A stretch of 64,000 bases of DNA from Trichoplax sp. H2 (taxonomy: Eukaryota > Placozoa > Uniplacotomia > Trichoplacea): NCBI GenBank assembly GCA_003344405.1, contig NOWV01000042.1, positions 1-64,000 on the forward strand. Direction: 5' to 3'. The position numbers and the translations under genes were made by a program. The notes beneath the pieces are model-generated. The model was not told where the DNA came from and did no database searches. It was given only the letters and a program-made list of their open reading frames with translations. Below, piece after piece: positions 28,401-42,000 of the stretch (within the stretch, counting starts at the first letter, position 1; each line of letters opens with the position of its first letter).

Positions 28401-31400
28401 AAATGTACGAATAAATATTTTCATTTATAGTCAAAACTGTGAATAGTTTATAGATATCTATTACAGTCACTGTTGACAAGATAGTACTTTACAATAATTA
28501 CTAACCGTCCTTCATGTTGATAACCTGAAAGTAATTAGCTGATTTATTGCTACCAAAGAACCAGTTGATGGGAATGTTCCATTTATATCTATTGTTTAGG
28601 CACGATTATTATTTTAAAAATAATGACAGTATTAATTATGGTCCAAGTTTGCCTTAAAATCACGTTTAAAGAACTTATAGCAGTTACCCGTATGGAGATT
28701 TATGCGGTGATGCTGGGTGTTCTGAGTTAGGATCCAAGGTATTGTTGGATAGGTAGCGTTGCTGAGTAAAGATGCCTTTATTTGGATTACTAGGATCGCG
28801 TGCAACGGTTATAATTGGATGGCCCATTTGTCTAATCCAAGTACTACCGATAGCTGTGATATTATAGCTGCTCTTTGTTGACTAAATGCAATAATAATCG
28901 GATTTAGATGAGAATTTTTACGCATTAAAGTAATTCATGATTTGATAGTCTAGTTGTATCGTAGGAAATAAATATTTTCTCCTGAATTCACTATTTACCT
29001 CCTGTAAAGCAGACCATAGCGAGTGTGGATAAGCTTCCTTCCATTTATTTTGTTGCACGTATAGCTATATCCGCATATTAAAAATTAACGAAAAGCATAT
29101 GAAAAGATTACATGGAACTGGAGAATTTATTTTAAAAATTATAATACCGAACAATAGCGCTTGTAAAATATGCAACAAGCATTTGTTCGATATGGGCTAC
29201 TGCTAGAGTGATCCTTACCCTGATTGCAGCATCGAACTTGTCATTTCCTAACATGTTCCTCAACATGCGTAGTACACTACCTCCCTAGGTAATCATATAA
29301 TATTTGATAAAATTATCGATATTGTCATTTTAGTATAATAAATTTAGAACTTTTACTCGTCAATTCTTTCAAAATGAAATCTCATTAGAGGTTATAGAGT
29401 ATAAAAAATGATGTCTATCTTAAAGTAAGATACAACTACTGTTAGTAATAAATAAACGCCGCGGTAGAGACAATTGAAATAAAGTTCTGTTTAAAATTTA
29501 TTAGGTGATAATATTTATCTTTTAACCATGTAAATTTTGTGTAGTAATTTACTTTGTTATAAGCAACGGCTGAAAAATAATCCAAAATCATGTTATTGCT
29601 TGGGAAATGGTGGACTTCCATAGGGTGTGACAATTTAGACGCATCACTTCGTAATCCTGGTTGTACCTCTCGTACCAAGAACACATTCATCTATTCAATG
29701 AAAGTATAAAACGAGTCAAATTTTTTCATTTTCATTCGTACAGGTAATGAAATAAATATTTACATAGAAATTACGACCCCGATATAACATTATAATGAGT
29801 TAGTATTGCTATTATGTGTATTGATATTATGCTTAAATAACTGTTGGTTTTGTTAATGTCAATAAATTAAATTCAAATTAATGGCATAAAAAAATTAAGA
29901 GCTATATAAGTAAATACTAACATATTTCGTGCAAACTTAATATAAGTAAAAGAACTTGTATAAATTTTTAACGTGTTAGAAAAATGATGATTAATGGAAT
30001 AATCATCTTCAATTTTATTATACAGAATAATGATTAGTCAATAATTCTTACCATCTCCCATGTTGGCATAAAAGCTGCTGTTCCGAAGTATTCATAAAAG
30101 GTGGCAAATCCTTCGTTAATCCAGACGTTATTCCACCAATGGAAAGTTACTAGATTGCCAAACCACTAAGGTCGAAACAGCAATTTAAATTTGTGATTTA
30201 CAAGAGATGATGTAGCAGTTCAACATGTGCTCAATACTGTAAAATACATAACCTAGCCTTTGGGTCATGTTTCTACAGACAACATATCATGCGTGTCTGT
30301 GTATTTACATGATGTCTTTATTAATTTAATTTACGAAAGTAGAGTATACAGTAAAATCATCATACCATATGAGCGAGTTCATGGCAGACGATTCTGGCGA
30401 TGATCTCCTTAAACCCATCGGTGTCCTCGTTTTCATTAAATAAGAGAGCTCTTTCGACGTATATGATCAAGCCCCAATTTTCCATTGCACCGAAGTTGAA
30501 GTCGGAAATTGATACCATGTCTGTAAGCAATTAAATTCGTTACTAGGTTAACATCCACTTTATCTCGGTACGTAACTCAAATATGCTACTGAATTTGGCA
30601 ATTGTTAATTATTTAAATAAATTTTATGATATAAAAAGATATAAATTAACAACTTTTGTCATCCATGCTTTAATAAGAAAGAAATGTATGAAATTAATGC
30701 GAGATTAACTGATACAAGAATATCCTAATCATAGTACTTTAACTGAGATGCGAATACTATAAAATTGATCTACTTATATAATTAACTAGTACCTTGCTTG
30801 GATAACGGATATGTTTGGTTGAAAAGGCATTCAAAATATTCAGTCATCATGATACCAGCTCGTAAGGCCCAAGCACCGTAATGGACACGATCTTTAGGTG
30901 CCCATATACGCATCTATTGGAAATTACATCATGATAAAACGGTACATGTAAGTTTTATTGGGTAGTTGGTAGACTAAGCTATGCATATAAGAATATTTTT
31001 CTAACAAATGTTCAAGCGAGATAATTTTTAGATTTTACCGTTGTTCCGCGATTAGTTTTTTCTTCAATAGCAGCATATTCACTAATAACAAATGCCAAGA
31101 GGTATGTGCTCATTTTGACGCTTTCTGCGATAAAAATTCCGATAGTAAATTGTAAATAGTTATTCATCCATTACAACAGGCCTTCGTAAGTGTGATTTTT
31201 TCATTATTTAAGCTAAATTTATTCAAAAGTTACTTTCGTATTTGAAATTGATTTTTCCGTTGGGTAAAGTGGTGTTGCCTGTGCTTGGCATATTCCATAA
31301 AGCGAGATATCGACTGTCAACAGTAATACTTGCGTCAAAGGTAGCCTTCAATGTTGGCTCATCAAACAAAGGCATAATACGACGAGCTTCGGCTGGTTCA

Positions 31401-33206
31401 CATTGACTTCCTACCATCCATCTATTTTATAATGATAAATTCATTACGTGGTTAGTCAGTTATGTTTTGACTAGACTTTATAAATAATAATATGCAGCAA
31501 TAATGTTAGTTTTTTCGTTCAGGCAGAACACTAGATCGATAAATCTACTAGTAGTTTTGATGTAATGCTGATATGTACTGCGCAGTGCAATATCAATCTT
31601 GCTTAATTAGTTGTTCGCGGTAACAAACAATATTAGAAATACTGTAGTTGCCATTGCTTGACCTTTTTATATTAATATTATGAAATGACCTATCTGTACA
31701 TTAAACTTAATAATAAAACTGTTTTGATTATGTAAATTAATTGCAGTAGCTTTATCCAATAATATATGGAATATTAGTGTAATGTAATGATAACAATAAT
31801 GGAAGCTATAGATTAATTAAGTAGAAATAGGGTAAATGAAGTACGGTGTACACTTATACTCGTATAGTACAATAATTTTGAGGTTGAATGTGCGTATTTT
31901 TAAGTGTGCATCGCCGTTAGCAATCTAGTAAAGACAATATGCTCGTATTTATGCTAGTTAATAAAATTAAGTATCATACTGTAATGCGTTGCCTTCATAA
32001 AATGATTGCATGTATTCTAATGTTAAATACAGTGACATCAAGGTGGCCTGCAATAAACCAATTTCTGTATTAAAAAAATAGATGTTTTCCAACACACTCT
32101 ACACCTTCAGATTGTATATCTGGAATATGTGGGTGCGTTGCTAACACTAAGGTAATATATGTAGCTAATACCTATAAAGAGAAACAGGTTTTAACACTAA
32201 TGAATGATTTGTTTATAGTGTGTCAAGAACACAACGTGCCGCCATATACCGTATGAGATTGGGATAGGAACATGTGACCATATGACAAAAACAACAAAAT
32301 AATAGTAATTTATTGGTTAATGAGCTAAAAAATTTTACTAGGAAATCATTGGATATTTCATTAACAAGGCTCTCTATCAATATTGCATTGCTATACAATA
32401 TAATAAGCATTAGTATCAGTAATCAACATGTAAAAGGTGCAACAGGTGCTATCGTTGTTTAAACTAAATAGCATGCTAATAATTACAAGAATTGTGACTT
32501 ACACTTCTTTGCCATCGTATTGTCTATACTGGCTTAGGTAGATTCCAAAAAGACTTTCTGTCAAATCAGCTTTAAATTCCAGCTTCAAGTAGTAAGTACC
32601 AAGTGCTAAAGGAGTATCTACCATCATATATTGATATTCATACTTGGAGTAATATCCAACTTCCTTTAAAGTAATTAATTTATCGGCAGCAAATGATTCA
32701 TCAGTAGACAAGAGGGGCTCCTTGGTTAATTCCATCATTTTCCTGTGAATCAAGATGATATCGGTCGATTTCACCAATTTAAATTCGGCAACATTAGTAC
32801 CGTTGAATTTTTTGCCCAACACATCGATATCAAGACTGAATTCATAGTGTACTGGTTCAACATTGCCTGGTAATCGAATGTTATTCATTACTGCTTTGCT
32901 ACCAGTAAATGGTGTTGGTGCAGGAGCTGTAGGCATAGGTTTCTTCGTTGTTGGTTCAGGTCTACCAGTTGTTGGTCTACCAACAGTTGGACCCATCGTG
33001 GGTTCTTCAGTCATTTTATCTGTAGGTTTTTCAGTACTTTGGGTCTCCCCGTGTGATGCTAATGCTCTTCCAGTCAACCCTGCACTTACTCCAACTATTA
33101 TAATGACAACTACTACAACAATAGCGGCAATGATCAATTTGCGTTTAGTAAAGTAGTAGCCATCTTTGGCTTTTCTAGACGTTTCATCTTCAATTTCCAT
33201 CTGCAT
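25402..33206 (-). CDS. APN-A: M1 aminopeptidase N-like, type II membrane protein
   Basis: Zinc ectopeptidase, 993 aa, removing N-terminal residues from peptides outside the cell. Exons, 5' to 3': 33206-32503, 31421-31234, 31124-31039, 30913-30793, 30520-30366, 30165-30052, 29690-29553, 29284-29219, 29064-28999, 28881-28688, 28588-28506, 28303-28173, 28040-27985, 27820-27673, 27495-27422, 27054-26947, 26615-26448, 26297-26157, 25768-25681, 25554-25402. Cytoplasmic tail 1-23, membrane anchor about 24-47, Thr/Pro-rich stalk to about 100, then the M1 fold. GAMEN is at 377-381, zinc ligands H413 and H417 (HELAH) and E436 (NEGFA), likely catalytic Tyr Y500 (AYNK). The C-terminal helical domain is complete. 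The exon 16 donor is uncertain: GTACAG (used here) or a GC donor six bases later, both in frame. ATG at 33206 has A at -3. Confidence 0.94.
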
Positions 33207-33335
33207 CTTCTGACTATCCTCAATCAGCTAGTTGATTATTCAAGAAAAAGTTAAGTCTCAACAAAGCTCCAACCTACTCCTCAGTGGGATGAAAAGAAGG
33301 ATTGAAGAATGACCTCAGCTATAGCTAAGGAGATA

Positions 33336-33346
33336 AATTTATAGGT
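33336..33346 (-). promoter_or_regulatory. TATA-like element of APN-A
   Basis: On the minus strand ACCTATAAATT, with TATAAAT at 33343-33337, about 131 bases before the start codon. APN-B carries ACCTATAAATC about 141 bases before its start. Recurrence at the same distance in two otherwise diverged upstream regions supports a core-promoter role. Confidence 0.6.
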
Positions 33347-35408
33347 CTGATTAAAGATAGAATCACGTATTAATTCAATAAACATTTATAGCATCAGTCA
33401 ATCAATTAACCGCCCTCTCTTACTATATTTACATTTTGGCGATGCTATCCAGCTGATCTCCTGACGTTGCTCTTTTGCATATTGTTTATACTTGCTGTAC
33501 CTGGTACCAAATTAATTTATTATAGTGAATTTAGTTGAATTTGCATGTTGAAGTGATGTATTATTAAGAATACCCGTACCATCAAATTAATATAAAGAGT
33601 AGAATTGGAGTAACTGATTACTCTTGTGAGACTGATTCCAATTAAACTCCATTTTTGGGAGGTAGAAAAATATTAAATTAATTCTTTTATGCTTGGGATT
33701 GATTTAATAATATTTCAATTAATTATTTCTCCGATTGAAGCTCAATTATTTATTCCATAATGTTCTTTTCAAAATAAACTTAGGTTACATAATCAAGATA
33801 GGAATGCATTCTGTCAGATTTTATTGTAGTTATGCTTCCTTGCTGTGATCACTGAGTCCAGTTCGTGTAAGAGTTTAATATGCTTGAAGCAGAGTTATGT
33901 AGTCAAAAGCAAGCATATTGGTTGCTCCTAGCTTTTAAAGTAGCAAAGTCTAGGCTACTAATATGTCACAAAATGCGGCCTCTTAATTTAATTGTCTTAC
34001 CCAACGAAAATTTTCTGAGCGATAATTGCTCGCATTTAATGGGTATTCATTATAATAAAATCGAATTTTTTCAACACGCAATTATAAGCAAGGCTTCGAG
34101 CTTTATTTGAAAATGACTTAGGATGACTTTGACAGCATTTATTAAACAGTTTATATCTGAGTGAAGGAAAATAATGGACATTGTTTTTATATTCTGCGTT
34201 TGAAAATTAATTTCGATAAGTACAGTAGCATGAATATCTTAAGTTCACTGATAACTAGAGTTGAAAGAATGTAAAAAGATACTACAGATGCACGGTAATA
34301 GCTTAGATACTAATTCTTGGCTACAAGATATTAATTTTAAAGGAGTGAAAACTTTGATTTATATGGGCTTTTGTTTTATGTAATAATTTTAGTAATGCAT
34401 CGAATTTTGTAACTTTCATCTATTCAAATCAAATGGACTCTTTCACAAAAGTTAATAACGGTTGATTAGGCTATTTTATTAAATTAATAATAAATTTGAT
34501 GCAAAATAATGTTTCGTTAATTAAGTTTAACCTAAAGTTTACGAAAATATAGTATTTCCCTTCAAGTATCAAAAAATGAGCATAGTGAATAAAATTTAAA
34601 ATTACAAATTAGAATAGCAAAATATTTTTATACTAATATATTAATCTAAAAGACCAGCCCTTTGTGAAGTCTCTTCCACAAACAAACAACAAAGTCATTA
34701 AGTCATTAAGATATTAGATCTAACTTGGAGAGTTATGAATGAAAAATATTGCCTTCGCCGTGAAAATCAGATAGAAATATTATTTATAACGACATATATT
34801 GCGTTTATTATCGATACTTTTGGAAGCATTAACTCTACATCGAGACGAAGACTTCCCTTTGAGGTTCACAGTTCTGTACGCAGTGTCATTACTAGCTCAG
34901 CAAATAATAACAATAATGCTGTTTCTAAAATTTCATTGGCTAGTCTTGTTAGCAGTTTTTACCACTTTTAAACTTTGAACTTTTAATCTAGAAAATAACT
35001 TCAAAATATGATTATACTATAAATGGTCGTAACTTAGTATTTAATGGTAAATAGTATTTTCTTCATTTATTTCATTCTATAGAAACGATATTCATGATAA
35101 CGTTACAGCTCTCTTTCCCGTAGTTGTCGTAAAGTTAAGTTTATAGTAAGTGAGTTTCAACTGATATTTACTATTGTAGCCAAGTAATTTGGAAGAGTTT
35201 GTCCGAAAGTCTTTCCGGAATAATTTCTGTAATACATTAATATTCGTAGCAGTCAATTTTTTTGCGACTTATTGGTATAATTGTTGCCAAGAATAAATCA
35301 ATATTTCTCATCCATCTGATAAGCCAATACATTTACGTTCGCAAATATATTATTAATAACGAAAGAATGAATGATTCTCTTCTTGTTTTAGTAGGTGATA
35401 GCTCTAGA

Positions 35409-35456
35409 CGAAACTTGTAGCTAAGCAAGTTTCGATTATGTCTATATGGTATAGAC
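35409..35456. repeat. Two adjacent perfect inverted repeats
   Basis: CGAAACTTG (35409-35417) pairs with CAAGTTTCG (35426-35434) around an 8-base loop. Six bases on, GTCTATA (35440-35446) pairs with TATAGAC (35450-35456) around a 3-base loop. The string TAGACGAAA occurs at both ends of the cluster (35405 and 35452). Function unknown. Confidence 0.8.
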
Positions 35457-37464
35457 GAAAATCTTACAGTAATTTAATTCTATACGAAATTTGTGAATAA
35501 TTCTATCCCAGCAATAATCAACTAATTTTGTTATAATTAATCAATAATTCCATATCATTAGTAAACAACTGACTTGTGCTTTTTTTAAATAATATTTAGT
35601 ATTGTTCTATAGGAACTTTTGTATTGCTTGGTGTTTAAAATGCCTACACACAGTGTCTCTTCGAGCAAGTTGATTATAAGACTAAACGAATAACAAAATA
35701 AGGCTCTCCCCTTCGTCCTCGCCCTTACACGCGACGGTAAAAGGAACTGCAGGGGTTGAAATGCGACCTAGAGACTTTTGTAATACGCCCTGCCCTGTGT
35801 GTACATTAATGCACAGACTGCCCAATATCGTGAAGTTACTTGGAATGCCTATTTCTAGTTTACTCTTAAATCTGATCTACAAATTTCTTCAATCCAATGG
35901 GTACTGTTAATATCTCGGATCCTGGTTTATCTACAAATGGTGTAGTGTTATCTCCTGTGCTTTTAGTGTTTATATTTTTTGTGTTATATATTTTTATTAA
36001 CCGCCATGCAATAGTGCTGTAATCAGTAGCGCACTTTGCAACTGAGTAAACAATCTTTGATCGAATCACATACTTACAACATGCGCGTATAATGTTCTTC
36101 TAAAATATATCTTATGGCTAACATCCGAAATCAGTTATGCATGTAATAAAATAAAGGCAACGCAGCTACTTTACATTCATACTCTCTTTTAGTAGTTCCA
36201 GACTGTATCAGTACAAAATTCGTACTTATTGCAGACTTGTTATTTTTCTAGTCATTCTATTGCAATGTGTTACTAAAGAAACCGTACATTGTACTACACT
36301 GTATAAAACCAATCATTCAGCTAATCTTAGACAGTATTGTATAGTGTATTATTTTAGAAGTACATTTCAGTTGAAATAACCAATGAAATAGTCAGCCCCA
36401 CATGATGAGTACATCAAATGATCATTTCCTACCCCTCTCGTTCCTTTTAACTAATCCATTTCTCGCTCGCTATACTTTGCATACTATACTTATACATTTT
36501 ACTTTACACTATCACTGTCAATAGGTCCAGGCAACATCTATAAATCATGATGATGGTGAGTTATCGGGTTTAGTAAAGCACCATTTTGAAGTTGATCATT
36601 TCGTCTAATGGCGGACTGGTCAGATAATATATATATATATGTACAGTATGTAAGGAGCTGGCACTTTCATAAAGTTCGTTTTATTTTTAGCCTAATTTCC
36701 GTATACGGAAAAGGTGCGCTCAGCCACGATAACATTTATGATTGTAGTCATTTCAGCTAATTACAGTAGGAACATGAAGTACAACAGCACCAGAAGTAAT
36801 TCTGTCACGTTATTTTGCTTAATTTTAATAGTCAGGTAGTGGATTGCAAACCTATGTTATAAATCCGTTCACCGCAGTACAAAGGTAAAAAAAAAAGAAA
36901 ACTTTATTAGTTTTAGCTTTAAGGTAAACGTCATTTTTTCCATTTACAGTAACTCTATCTTTTCCCTTACTATGACGTCATAACCAGTAGTCAAGCGCTG
37001 TAACAACTTGAGTCCGTCAATACACTCACTGTATGTAGCCCTAGAGACATTTGCCACTAAATATACAGTATACTATTATTCAGAATGTAGCCATAGGGAG
37101 TACTCGTTCTTGTTCTTCACTGTGCTGTGCATCTATGCCTAGAATACATTAGTAAACAGCAGCCTTATTTCATTGACTATTATTTTACGATTAATAATCA
37201 TTGTTATCCTTCAATTAGCTACTAATAGTGCTAGACTCTAGTCAATTAAGCTACAAGCTGTCATCATGCGTATTACCTACATGTACGCTGTATTCGATAC
37301 TGTTATTGGACCGTACGGTTGGTGGATGCGGACAGCGCAGTCGACAGACATGATTAACTTTTCATCTTTATTCAATGTCGGCAAAGGACTGACGTAATAT
37401 GTCGTATAATGGAATAGATGTTTGGGCTATTATTATTATTATTATTGAAAACTTTATAATCAGT

Positions 37465-37541
37465 CTTGTACAGAGTGTACAAGGCACCTTAATTCAGTTT
37501 TTCTTGTTCAGAATATCTCTTCAATTAAGGAAGGCTGAACA
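37465..37541. repeat. Hairpin followed by interleaved inverted repeats
   Basis: CTTGTAC (37465-37471) pairs with GTACAAG (37477-37483). Next, CCTTAATT (37487-37494) pairs with AATTAAGG (37523-37530), while TGTTCAG (37505-37511) pairs with CTGAACA (37535-37541). The last two pairs cross, as in an H-type pseudoknot. Whether this is transcribed is unknown. Confidence 0.7.
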
Positions 37542-38015
37542 GACGTGAAAATAAGCCGCGCAAGCAGATAAATAATACTCGATTTGAACAGCAGTAAAAT
37601 CACAAGAACCAAGATTGTAAAGATTGTAAGCGAGATTGTAATCGATAATTTTCAATAGTTTGCTTGTTTAATGTACTGTATTCATGATAAGATTGAATAC
37701 ACACGGCTGATATAAGATAACGGTGGATCCAAATGATCTTAATGTTGATCAACTTGAATAAGCGAGAGAACTTTTCTCGCTTTTACACCATTCAATTTAC
37801 GGGTTGAATGATCTAACTAGAGTACAGCAGTGGAATATCAATTTGTTGTGCGTGCATATCCTGTACAAGCTAATATGCCGACTGTTCATGAAAAATGAAT
37901 TGGCTAAACGACCGGCAAAGCAGCCTGTAGTTGGCTAATTATTCCTCTTTTAATTTTAAGTTAAAGAAACCCGTTAATTAACATGGAATAATAACAACGT
38001 GTCGTGGATGATGTC

Positions 38016-38312
38016 ATAGTCTCATTTAGGATAGTGGTTAGGGATGAAATGAATTGTTATTACTCGATCATCATTTTCATCTATCTCAAAATATTTATTT
38101 ATACCAGTCCTCGTTATGTACTTATGGCTGACTATGACTACCGGATCTGGCCACAATAATAACTGTGATAGTCTCATTTAGGATAGTCGTTAGGGTGAAC
38201 TAAATTGTTATCTACGTGTATATCATCATCTTAAAACGTTTGTTTACCCCCTACCTTTATTATATAGTTATGACTGACTATAGCTATTAACACCGGATCT
38301 GGCAACAATAAT
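38016..38312. repeat. 152-bp tandem duplication upstream of DBHL4
   Basis: ATAGTCTCATTTAGGATAGT starts both copies (38016 and 38168). ACCGGATCTGGC followed by ACAATAAT ends each. The middles are diverged with small insertions and deletions. It lies about 0.7-1.0 kb before the DBHL4 start. No coding potential. Confidence 0.85.
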
Positions 38313-39038
38313 TTTTAACCTGCACTAAACTCGGTCAGAAATCAACGACTCTGTATCTAGAAAGTATTGCACTGACGGTATATCATGTGAATCCCGTTTT
38401 GAAACAACATGACTTGGTACACTAATACGATATGATAGTAAATTATATCGGCTTTCACACTTCTTGGCTACCGTAACAGTTCTGTACTGAATGCAGAAAA
38501 TGTGTTAGCTCTAATTGAGATTATTTCTAGGAAACTGAGACCCAATCTTAAGAAATCATGGCTGAAGATAATAGTCTTAATCTATCATAGGATAGGATAC
38601 TTTATTTTCAAACTTGATATTTGTAGTTACAAGTTTTGACAAAAGTATGGGGTCTTCTTCAACTAGGAATATTTCGCTAGCATGATGTATCAGTCATACC
38701 ATATTCGTAGTACTGGGGCATTTGCTGAGTGTGTTAAAAAGTCGTAACATGCTCCAACTATTAGTCATAGTTTATAAAGCCTTTACTCGAAGGATTCTTT
38801 CCTATATTTAACCTTTACATAGGCTACAAGTTTATTCGTTCTAACCACTTCTGTTCCATTAGTAATATATTTTAGTTGCTATCGTTCCCAAATTGGCACA
38901 AGGGGCCAAGTTAATCTCTAACGCCAGACATTACGCGATATTGTAATAAAGCAATACATCTAACTAAAGCTTTCAACTGTATCTACCAAATTTCACGTAA
39001 CATAGACATCACATTCCATTTTTTAGGTACATCCGAAA

Positions 39039-42000
39039 ATGCGCGTTATTACACTTTTATTATTGTTTGCACTCATTGTCAATGTAGTGTACGCAGCTAC
39101 TTTAAAAGATAGCTATGCTCATATTGCGACATTAGATGATAAAGGAAAGTACGTCATGTATTGGACTATGGACGATAAGCTGAAGGTTATGCATGTCGCT
39201 ATTACGGTCCAAACTACTGGATGGATCGGCTTTGGAATTTCTCCTTATACTGGTAGAATGCCAGGATCAGATACTGTCATCGGTTGGGTGGATAACCAAG
39301 GGAAAACCTACTTGCAGGTAAAAATAGTGACAACTTAACATCATAACTTAAATTTCAAGTCAAGTAACTCAATATTTAGAGATTCACTAATTGGTTTAAA
39401 CTACTAAGTGTACAAAACATTTACATATACTTTAGTTACTATTCGTTTGCTATTTTAATGTATAAACCATAATTTTTATATCAAAATTATTACTATCGAT
39501 CTTGGATTACAGGATAGATATGCTACTGGTCATGTCGTTCCAACTTTGGATACTCAACAAGATTATACTTTGATAAGTGGTGAAGAAGCTAATGGAATGA
39601 CTATATTAAAATTTAAAAGAAAATACAATACTGGCGATAGTAGAGATTTACCGCTTGAAGTATGTTGTGAAGCATCATATTAGAATTATTGCTCGCAGAA
39701 TTTATAAAATAAAATAGAGACAATAATTAAAATCCCAATACTATCATATCCGCATATTACTTTTACCTTATAATATTTTATATTTGGAGCCTTGGTTTAC
39801 AGTCGTGGGCGTTTAATCTTAGTAGATATATACGACGGATCAGTTACGTCTTTACGGCTAATTTGGCGTCAAAGTAGTAATAGAGATAGTCATGCTAATA
39901 TACTGATTATATAAGTATTTGATCTATTTAAACGAAATATGGTATAGGGTGGTACCACAAGATTGATCTGGTCTTACCATAGTTCCGATCCTTCGTCACC
40001 AGAAGTCTTCACGAAACATGAATACCAAGGAACTCGTAGCTTAAACCTTTTCAATACTCTTCCTGAAAAGGATAAACCACCAATGCCTAATGATACGAAG
40101 ACCTTTGATGTCTTAGCAAAAAATGTAAATGCTTTATAGTGTTTTCAATGTCTACGCTAGATTAATACGAGTAATAGGCAGAATGATTGCACAGTTTAAT
40201 GCCAATTTATAAATTCTATAAAATTAATTAATTGCAATTCTTTATAGCTATATGTAAAATACAATGCATTTGTTACGTTAACGCTTATTTCAGTAAATCT
40301 GTAATACTTTTCTTATCAGAATAAAAAAAGACGCCTTTATTCATTGTTAGGTAACCATTCCTGCAGCAGCTACCACTTACTGGTGCACGGCTCTAAAGTT
40401 GCCTGAAGTCAATGGCACAGCACATGTAATTAGGGTAAGAAACGATCATAGTATTTTATATCAATTGAAAACATAGGTTCATTAATGAATATTACTTTTA
40501 ATTCTAGTGTTAAAGAATGAGGTCTTTAGATGTAGTATATAATAATATCCTGAAATTAGCTATTCTGCGTGACTCTATTTAAGTGAATAAATGTAATGGT
40601 ACTTGTTTTTATGGATGATACTAACAATTCCATTTCACCATTAAATTTATCAGTTGACACCAAAAATACAAAAAGGTAACGAAGGCCTAGTTCATCATAT
40701 TCTTATTTACGATTGCACCTTTGAAGAGCACCTCCATGGAACAAGTGAGGATTGCGACTCAGTTAACATGCCTGAAGGTTTGGGAAATTGCCGTGGAGCA
40801 ACTTTACTCGCTGCTTGGGCCGTGGGCGGTGAGGTAAAGTATTAGATTATTCAGGAATATTTTTGTGTGCTATTTTAACTAATAAAATGTCTCTCACTAA
40901 TGTCGCTGAAAATAAAGCCATGCAGAAGGAGCGGTTATTAGAATTTACTAACGGTCATTAAATATATAACTCCTGTAACTAGGATACATCCCTTCCTGCT
41001 CATGTTGGACTGCCATTAGGGGGGCTATACGGAACTAAATATGTCTTAATGGAAACGCATTATGATAATCCCAATTTACTGTCAGGTTAAGAACCTTTAC
41101 TATCGCGTTTATTCGTACTACCATTTACGAGATACAATCTTAGCTGAAATTCTAACTGATTGAATTTTATATGTTTTAGGGGTAGTCGACGCATCTGGCA
41201 TGACCTTTTATTATACTCATCAAAAACGGCAATATGACGCCGGTATTCTTGAAGTTGGAAGATCTGTAGGCCCCTTTCAAATGATACCTGAAGGATTAAA
41301 GACGTGGCAGACCATTGGATATTGTTCGGAAGATTGCACTCGAAGGGTATATAATAACATCTTACTATTATTATATCACGCCTTTAATTAGTGTAACACT
41401 GGTATGTAATGAAAATCAGTATAGAATTTCATTAGTTCAAAATCAGATCTCATTTCGAAGAATTGTATAGTCGTTTCGGGTTCGCCAATAACGTACACAT
41501 TCAGTTATTACTGATTTAAAGTTATCACTTATTGTTTAAATGTTTTTCCTACGCTAAATATATAGAATCTGCCCGCTGCCGGTATTAATGTCCTGGGCGG
41601 AATGCTCCATACCCATTTAGCAGGTTAATATTGATTCTATGCTGTCTAACAAGATCGTATAGTGATACATACATTTATATCGGTATGATGTATACTCATA
41701 TTCTCGAGTTCCGATTATATTTTGTGGGTTCATAAATTTTTGGCTGTGGTAGGTCGAACCTTAACGGTCAAACATTACCGTGACGGTAAAGAACTTGCAA
41801 ATCTAGCGCATAATCCACATTATGATTTTAATTATCAAGATCTTATGTTTTATAAGCAGGAAATAAAAATCATGCCGGTAACTGTTATTTATTATTAGTT
41901 TATTTTATTTTATGATGCAGCTACCGACTACGGAATTAATTTAGGAAGTTTTCTTAATATGCCAATTGTATAGGGCGATCAGTTGACCACGATTTGCGGT

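Larger units (their letters stand above)
33207..39038. other. Intergenic APN-A / DBHL4, head-to-head, no gene seen
   Basis: 5.8 kb between divergent start codons; it contains both promoters. I see a TATA-like site for APN-A, paired hairpins at 35409-35456, a GC-richer patch at about 35700-35810, interleaved inverted repeats at 37465-37541, short ATT and AT microsatellites (about 37430 and 36626), and a 152-bp tandem duplication at 38016-38312. Short open frames (34735-34971; 35866-36069 minus) show no family signature. Confidence 0.6.

Noticed and set aside
32863-33156. Plus-strand 97-aa open frame opposite APN-A exon 1
   Set aside because: It is the antisense shadow of the Thr/Pro-rich stalk and membrane segment of APN-A.
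34735-34971. 78-aa open frame in the APN-A/DBHL4 spacer
   Set aside because: No family signature, no splice sites tying it to other exons, low-complexity Asn and Ser content. Probably chance.
36626-36641. AT dinucleotide run, and a similar run near 59559
   Set aside because: Ordinary microsatellites in AT-rich DNA.
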